Origin: Astragalus membranaceus
Lineage: Eukaryota > Streptophyta > Magnoliopsida > Fabales > Fabaceae
Assembly: GCA_039519185.1 (NCBI GenBank)
Contig: CM076847.1
Coordinates: 88,384,360-88,448,359 of the forward strand
Direction: 5' to 3'
Length of the DNA stretch: 64,000 bases
Positions 57,571 to 64,000 of this stretch are shown piece by piece. Position numbers and translations under genes: made by a program. The notes under the pieces were generated by a model. The model ran no database searches. It saw only the letters and a list, made by a program, of their open reading frames with translations, and was not told the DNA's origin. Every line of letters begins with the position of its first letter. Position 1 is the stretch's first letter.

Positions 57571-57850
57571 CCAGGGTACACTGTTCGATTCCCACGGAAG
57601 GCAAAAACTCTACAGGGGGGTAGAGAAGGTCATGATGTACAGTTCTGGGGTAGCCTACTAGAAAGAAAACGGCCGAGACTGCTACAAAAACTAGATCAAT
57701 TGGTAGTGGGAATGCATTGAGATTGTACTTGAGCCCCAGGGTACAATGTTTGATTCCCACGGAAGGCAAAAACCTTACAGGGGGTAGAGAAGGTCATGAT
57801 GTACAGTTCTGGGGTAGCCTACTAGAAAGAAAAGGGCCTAGGCTGTTACA
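57570..57850. repeat. Tandem duplication in the Athila leader/gag start
   Basis: Unit 1 starts at 57570 and unit 2 at 57735 (165-bp period), both with CCCAGGGTACA, TTCCCACGGAAGGCAAAAAC and TCATGATGTACAGTTCTGGG. Unit 2 is followed by gag-like sequence. Confidence 0.88.
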
Positions 57851-57948
57851 CTCTGGAAGAGGCAGACGTTCTGCTCATGGCTCACACCCTGGTCCTGAGA
57901 ATGATTTCAGATACCAATTCATCAACATGGGACCTATAGGTATGATAA

Positions 57949-59325
57949 TTGATAGAGACAGACCAAAGAGACTATGCCGTGTTTGATCAGCAAAACATGC
58001 AAACCAGCATAGTCAGACCTCAAATTAATGCAACTCATTTTGAGTTCAAACCCATGATGTTTCAAATGCTTCAAATAGTGGGTCAATTTAGTGGTTCTCC
58101 TCATGAGTACCCTCATTTGCATCTAAGACAATTTTTAGAAATATGTAGCAATTTCATCATCCCTGGTGTTTCAGAAAATGCATTTAGATTAAAACTTTTT
58201 CCATATTCCCTCAAAGATAAAGACAAGGCTTGGTTGAATTCCCTAGAGCCTAACTCTATCACTGAGTGGAATGAATTAGTTGAAAAATTTCTAGCAAAGT
58301 ATTTTCCACCAATTAAAAATGCCAGGATGAGAAATGACATAACTTCTTTTAGACAAAAAGAAGGAGAATCACTGTTTGAAGCATGGGAAAGATGGAAAGA
58401 ACTTTTAAGAAAATGTCCTCATCATGGTATACCTGTCATAATACAAATGGAAACATTCTTTAATGGTTTGGAGCCCCAAACCAGACTCATGTTGGATGCC
58501 TCATCTGGAGGAGTGTTACTAAATTCATTATACAATGAAGCATGTGAGTTGATAGACAAAATTGCAACCAACAGCTACAATTGGCCCACAGAAAGGGTCA
58601 GTGCTCAAAAGAAGACAGCTGGGGTTCATGAACTCAATGAAATATCAGCTCTATCAGCTCAAGTGGCATCTCTCACCAACATGATCAAAAATCTAAATTC
58701 TACCAATGCCCCAGTATCCATTGCTGGAGCAATGACAAAACCCACTGCTGCTGCAATAGAACAAGCCCCTCCTGAAACAACTAGTGTATACTGTGGAGGT
58801 GGTCACTTGTATGAAGAATGTCCAAGCAACCCTTTCTCTGTTAACTATGTGGGATACAACAAAAACAACAACCCTTACTCTAACACCTATAACCCAGGCT
58901 GGAGAAATCACCCCAATTTCAAGTGGAGTAATAACAATGCTCCAGCATCCAATGCTGCAGCACCATCAACTCCACCTGGATTTCACTCTCAAAATTACCA
59001 AAGAACTCCTACACCAGCAAATGATAACTCCTTGGAAGCAATGTTTAAAGCATATATGAGCAAAACTGATGCTTTTATCAGTGAAACCAGAACTGCGAGG
59101 CAAGCTCATGATGCATCACTTAAAAACTTGGAGAATCAAGTATGGCAACTAGCTACAGCATTATACCAGAGGCCAAATGGTTCACTACCATTCACCACAG
59201 AAGCCTCAATCTCACAAAAACAATGGAAGGAGCATGTAAAGGCCATTTCTTTGAGAAGTGGAAAAGATCTCTCAGAACCATATGAAACTGAAGGGTTAGA
59301 GAAGGAAGAAAAAGAAAAAAAATGA
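57949..59325 (+). pseudogene. Athila gag
   Basis: 458 open codons; the true start lies upstream across a frame break (no ATG at 57949). Retrotransposon gag domain: FSGSPHEYPHLHLRQFLEIC, FPYSLKDKDKAWLNSL, WNELVEKFLAKYFPP, FNGLEPQTRLMLDA. The zinc knuckle reads SVYCGGGHLYEEC, where the first Cys of CxxC is Ser. Linkers rich in Ala/Pro contain the element's palindromic word (58716-58737, 58940-58970). Ends at TGA 59323-59325 in a poly-A region; the reading continues out of frame into protease. Gag would form the particle and bind RNA. Confidence 0.88.
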
Positions 59326-60181
59326 AATAAATAGAAAAGAAAAAAATACAACTGATGCCTTAGCAACAAATGCAGGAGCAACAGATGCAGGAGCATCCAA
59401 AGCTAGAGCATCAGAAGCTGCTTATGTACCACCACCAAGGTTAGTTCCAGAATACCATTCTCCACCTTATCCACAAAGATTGAAGAAGGCACATGAAGAA
59501 AAACAATTTGGTAAGTTCCTTGAGGTACTTAAGCAACTACGCATCAATGTATCCCTTATTGAAGCACTCCAACAAATGCCTAATTATGCCATATTCATGA
59601 AGGACGTGCTTACAAAGAGAAGAAGATTGGGGGAATTTTTGAGACAGTGGCTATGTCAAAAAAATGCAGCATGATAATGCAAAACAAAATTCCTATGAAG
59701 TTAAAGGATCCTCACAGTTTCACTATACCATTTTCAATTGGAAGATATTATACTGGTCGTGCATTATGTGATTTAGGTGCAAGTATCAACTTGATGCCTA
59801 AATCCATATACACACAACTTGGTATTGGAACTGTCAGACCTACCACAGTGACTCTTCAATTAGCAGATAGGTCAATAACCTATCCTGAAGGGATCATAGA
59901 GGATGTTTTGATAAAATTTGACAAATTTGTGTTTCCTGCAGATTTTGTTATCACTGATTTTGATGCAGATAAGGATGTACCAATCATTCTTGGAAGACCA
60001 TTTTTGGCTACTGGCAAAACACTCATTGATGTGAAGAAAGGTGAATTGACCATGAGAGTCAATGATCAAGAGATCAAATTCAACATTATGAATGCTCTCA
60101 AATACCCAGATGAAGATGTTGACGAATGCTCTGTAATTGTCTCTCTGGATCAAGCAGTACATCAACAATTCCACAAAGAGC
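59326..60181 (+). pseudogene. Athila aspartic protease region
   Basis: After a word-rich linker (59354-59430) the reading VPEYHSPPYPQRLKK and KFLEVLKQLRINVSLIEALQQMP leads into the protease; one extra base near 59640 shifts frame. The protease itself (59647-60181) has the active site DLGAS (59770-59784), RPTTVTLQLADRS, and VPIILGRPFLATG. It cleaves the polyprotein in intact relatives. It is then cut at 60186 by the solo LTR. Confidence 0.88.
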
Positions 60182-60186
60182 ATGAC

Positions 60187-63083
60187 TGTTATACCCCAAT
60201 TTTGTCCGATCACGTTTTTTTCTCGCAATCATCTTAACTTAGTTCGCATGTCATAGGTCCCAAGGAATATCATTACGAAAACGGTATTGCGAGCGCTGTC
60301 TTAATTTGGACCAGCTTGTCCAATTGGGCCTAGGTCCAGCATTTTGGGCCTGATTTTGGTATTTCTCTAATTGGGCCTATACTTGACATCTTTGGGCCTA
60401 TCTTTAATAATGTGTTGTAATGGGCCCGTTTCTTTTAATTGGGCCTCATTTTAACGCGTTGTTTGATTGAGCCCGATTTTCGTTCTTGGTTCTGGCCCAA
60501 CTTCACTTTTTTTTATTCACTTATTTTTAAAAAAATAAAAATATAAATATAAATCGTTAATCACCCAAAAAATATAATAAGATCAGAATTAAAAATTAAT
60601 ATTTACAATAATCCAAAATAATACAAAATAATAACCAAAAATACAAAAAATCAGAAAACGAAAATACAAAAAAAACAGCAGCCACAGCAGCTTCTTCGGG
60701 CCTCTTTGCTGAGCAAGATTCCTCAACATGTCCAAATACCTGAAATAGGAAACAAAATCAGATCAAAATCAGGAAGTTAATGCAAAAACCAAAAGTTTGC
60801 TTATAAAAGCAGAGTAATTCACACAAGAAAAAAAAAGAAAAAATACCTAAACGATTAGGGTTTCACATCGAAACCCTAATCAACAAAAAAACTCAGTTTC
60901 TGAAATAAAGTGAGAGGCAGCAACCATCAAACAAAAAGCAGCAGGAACAGATCAAAAGGGGATGTCGTTTTTGTTCTAAAAATCAAGATACTGTTATTCG
61001 GAAAATCAGGTTGGTAGTAGTTATCAATTTCCTCAGTTTTGTATAACATGAGATTGTGTTTTAGTTGTTGTTAGATTGCTAAACTGTTTAAGAAGACTAG
61101 CCTGCTATTTTGTTTACCAAAAGTTAAATTTCTAAAGTATTAACATTTCTGTGAGCATGCCCATGAAAACATTGTATCAACTAAGAAGAAAAACGAAGTC
61201 AGTATTTGCCAGAGAACAAAGATGACACTAGGGATTAACATGAAACAAGTTTAGTTGCTAGAAAAATAGGTTCCAGGATCAGTTTTATAGAAAACAAAAT
61301 TAGCAATTAATTTAAAATAGTGATTAGTTAGGAAAATCAGGTTATTTTATAGAAAACATGCAAAGAATAATAAAAAACAACAAAATAGTAGCTAAATATG
61401 AATCTAGAAAGTAAGAGGAGAGAAAGAAGGCGAGATCCGAAAAAAATAGAGAGAAAACGAAATACAAGGGGTCGGCACTGTACCAGCTCCGACCACCGTG
61501 ACGGTGGTCGCCTCCCCCAAAACGCGCCGTCACGACCTCTGCCTACAAGCCCCTTTGCGTTGTCGTTGCTATCGCACAAAACCAGTCAGTCACGGTTCCT
61601 CCGTCGTTCACGTGCTTCTCCTCACAAGCGCGTCGCCGCCGTGAGCCTCTCCGCACCACCGCGAACTTACACCGGTCACACACACAGCCACCACGTTGTT
61701 CCCCTCATTCTCCTCTCTCCGTCGCAAGTTCGGTGTGGCCACGAGGTCATAGTCGTCTCTCCGACGCCCTCCGCAAATCTCTCTCTCCCTCCATAAATCT
61801 CTCCCTCTCCGCAAATCTCGCCTCCTCCCTTGCCGGAAATCTCGTGCCTCCTATCTCTTTCCCCATTCTGCTGTTGCGGCGCAGCTGGGAGTGAAAGGAG
61901 AAGGGAAATTAGGTTTAGGGTAAAAATGAAGTGGGCTTTTATATCCCTCAGATTTTGTTTTATCTTTGTTTTATTTTTTATTTTTTATTTCAGTTTACTT
62001 CTCACACCCCCTGTGCTTCATTATTACAGCCTGCAAGCCCATCTTTTAAAACCCAATCCAGTTCACAAACGAACTGGGCTCGTTATTTACACCACCCCTT
62101 TTCTAAACAAACCTCCTGTTATCTATTCCCCCCTTTTTTACAAATACACCCCGTTTTCACTCTTTTCAAATTTTTTCACTATGAAACAATTTATTTCACT
62201 AACTTACAAATAAATTCTCTTCAAAAATATAAATAGGGGACTAAGTCGACTGTACAGTCGGGTTAGTCTGCTTTTTAGGTCACTAATGAACCGTTACGGA
62301 TCATGTCCTAAAATCCCTATTTAAAACAAACAATTTCTAAGTCAAAATAAACACAAACATATTTCGTCCCACAAATCAAATTTTCAAAATAGGGGATTAA
62401 GCCGACTGTACAGACAGGTTAGTCAGCGTTCTAGGATGAATGAGCCGTACGGCTCAAGAGTCCTAAAACCCCTATTCAAATAGAATCAAACCACCACACA
62501 TCAAACTATCTTCCGAACTTCAAAAAACTCCATTTTCACAAAGTAGGGGACTAAGCCGACTGTACAGTCGGGTTGGTCATCATTTTAGGACAAATGAACT
62601 AATCTTTCAGGAGTCCTAAAATCCCTAAATAAAATATACCAACAAATAAAGTTTTCTACCAAGAACTACGTGTGATTTGATTCTCTACCAAGAGATACGT
62701 ATGAGCAGAGGGCGGCCGACATCTATCAATTGCACTAATAAAAAACCTTTTTTAGTCTTTTCCTAAATAATCCTTTTCTTCAATTCAAAAAATATCAAGT
62801 CTTTTCTTTCTCTTCAAATTCACAATAAAAGGGTAAAATAAACATCTTCAAAATTAATATTCTTTCCTACAACTAGTTAGCAGGTAACCTTCATTAGGAA
62901 GGATGTCGTGGGGTGCTAATACCTTCCCCACGCATAACCGACTCGTGAACCCAAATCTGGTCTCAATGACCCTTATCCATTCCAAAAGGGATTTTCCATT
63001 ATTTGACCTTAAACTAAACCTTGGTGGCAGCTTCATTTTTTGAACCTTCGAGTAATCCTCACCCGGATTTTTCGGTCGCTACA
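60187..63083 (+). repeat. Solo LTR, long, probable Tat/Ogre type
   Basis: TGTTATACCCCAATTTTG...GGTCGCTACA, 2897 bp, with exact 5-bp duplication ATGAC (60182-60186, 63084-63088). The 3' part (GGGGTGCTAATACCTTCC, CATAACCGACTCGTGAACCC) is a phrase typical of large plant Tat/Ogre LTRs; that assignment is from memory. No gene. Contains a 3-unit tandem repeat at 62236-62636. Confidence 0.85.
62236..62636. repeat. Three tandem repeats of about 150 bp in the solo LTR
   Basis: Units begin AGGGGACTAAG or AGGGGATTAAG followed by CGACTGTACAG, and end near CCTAAAAYCCCTA. Start points about 62236, 62393 and 62545. Confidence 0.85.
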
Positions 63084-63088
63084 ATGAC

Positions 63089-64000
63089 CACTTGACCAAT
63101 GTTTTAGCATCCATTGCTGGAGCAATGACAGAAAAAGAAGAAATTGTGGAAGAAGAAGCTGTGCAAGAAGAATTGGATGTAAAAGAGGTATGTACAAGAA
63201 AATATGAATCTCTAGAGCTTGAAGAATTGCCCCAGCATCTGAAATATGCTTTCTTAAGGGAAAATAATACACTTCCAGTGATCATTGCTTCTGACTTATC
63301 TCAAAAGCAGGAGCATGATCTTATTAATACCCTAAAGAAGCATAAGAAGGCAATAGGCTGGCAAATGTCTGATATAAAGGGAATCAGTCCTTCTATCTGC
63401 ATGCATAAAATTGTTTTGGATGAAAACTCCAAAAATAGCATTGAAGGGCAGAGAAGATTGAATCCAATCATGAAAGAGGTGGTGAAGAAGGAAATAATCA
63501 AATGGCTAGATGCTGGCATAATCTACCCTATTTCAGATAGTGCATGGGTGAGCCCTGTGCAATGTGTACCAAAGAAGGGTGGAGTGACAGTAATAGCCAA
63601 TGAGAAGAATGAATTGATACCAACCAGAATTGTCACAGGATGGAGAATTTGTATGGACTACAGTAGGCTCAACAAAGCTACAAAGAATGACCATTTTCCA
63701 TTTCCTTTCATTGATCAAATGCTGGACAGGTTAGCTGGTAAGGAATTTTATTGCTTTTTGGATGGATATTCAGGCTATAACCAAATTGCTATAGTTCCTG
63801 AAGACCAACAAAAGACAACTTTTACATATCCATATGGCGCCTTTGCATTTAGAAGGATGCCCCTTGGACTATGTAATGCTCCAGCAACATTCCAAAGGTG
63901 TATGATGGCAATATTCTCTGACTTCATAGAACAATCCATGGAAGTTTTCATGGATGATTTCTCAGTATTTGATGAGACATTTCAACTCTGTTTGACAAAC
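63089..64000 (+). pseudogene. Athila pol: reverse transcriptase (partial)
   Basis: Open from the edge of the solo LTR to the window end. Begins with a word-bearing linker (SIAGAMTEKEE), then RT: KKHKKAIGWQMSDIKGI, SAWVSPVQCVPKKGG, RICMDYSRLNKATKNDHFP, FLDGYSGYNQIAIVPED, FRRMPLGLCNAPATFQRCM and catalytic FMDDF (63947-63961). RNase H and integrase lie outside. The visible part is undamaged, but it is cut off from gag and protease by the solo LTR. Confidence 0.92.

Larger units (their letters stand above)
55871..64000 (+). mobile_element. Athila-type Ty3/gypsy retrotransposon, runs off the right edge
   Basis: LTR B, tRNA-Asp primer site, gag, protease and RT in Athila order on +. Inserted in the Tat gag region. 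Frameshifts in the leader, at 59323 and at about 59640, and a solo-LTR insertion at 60187-63083, show it is dead. The 3' LTR is outside the window. Confidence 0.92.

Noticed and set aside
60860..60890. Telomere-like AAACCCTAA
   Set aside because: Only single units, a common plant promoter/leader motif, not an interstitial telomere.
61337..62236. Several small ORFs in the 2.9-kb solo LTR
   Set aside because: They overlap on both strands, have no domain and lie within an LTR; likely chance.
1..64000. tRNA, rRNA or microRNA genes
   Set aside because: None could be recognised by eye; only primer sites complementary to tRNA-Asp and a weak B-box were seen.

Overview
This window is nuclear DNA of a flowering plant. 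Two host genes have plant-type introns and are best matched by plant proteins: importin alpha-9 on + and cytosolic leucine-tRNA ligase on -. Around them lies a dense, nested set of plant transposable elements (CACTA, MULE, hAT, Tourist-like, LINE, copia, Tat and Athila Ty3/gypsy). The mix fits a eudicot. A legume is my best guess from the LINE and retroelement style, but nothing here proves it.

Layout. 1-7233: the 5' part of a CACTA (En/Spm) element on -, with an open TNP2 transposase gene, a partial second gene, subterminal repeats, a long internal inverted repeat and an intact terminus. It is inserted in a LINE ORF1 (7234-8951). 9185-9469: another LINE remnant. 10156-13559: a MULE with a broken transposase gene that carries an OTU protease domain. 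13775-20181: the 11-exon importin alpha-9 gene, with a Tourist-like MITE and other repeats in its introns. 21020-28335: a hAT-type element (8-bp duplication) split by a 6.3-kb LINE (21847-28167, 17-bp duplication). 28361-28760: a copia remnant. 28918-33713: a Tourist-like element containing a 3.5-kb MULE (29301-32809, 9-bp duplication) with a decayed plant-mobile-domain gene and a small mudrA N-terminal gene. 33840-34560: a LINE remnant. 35961-40072: leucine-tRNA ligase (two coding exons).

41175 to the end is a retrotransposon nest. A Tat-type Ty3/gypsy element lies on - (LTR, an antisense gene on +, then integrase, second RNase H, RT, protease and gag, all decayed). It was hit by a solo LTR of Athila type (43111-44867), by a young non-autonomous LTR element (46446-51272, twin 1291-bp LTRs), and by an Athila-type element on + (55871 past the end). 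The last was itself hit by a 2.9-kb solo LTR (60187-63083).

Only the two host genes and the CACTA TNP2 gene look fully open, plus two short element ORFs. The most unusual pattern is that several retroelements carry their own short, self-complementary word, repeated in LTR, leader and coding linkers. Related LTRs carry different words at matching places.
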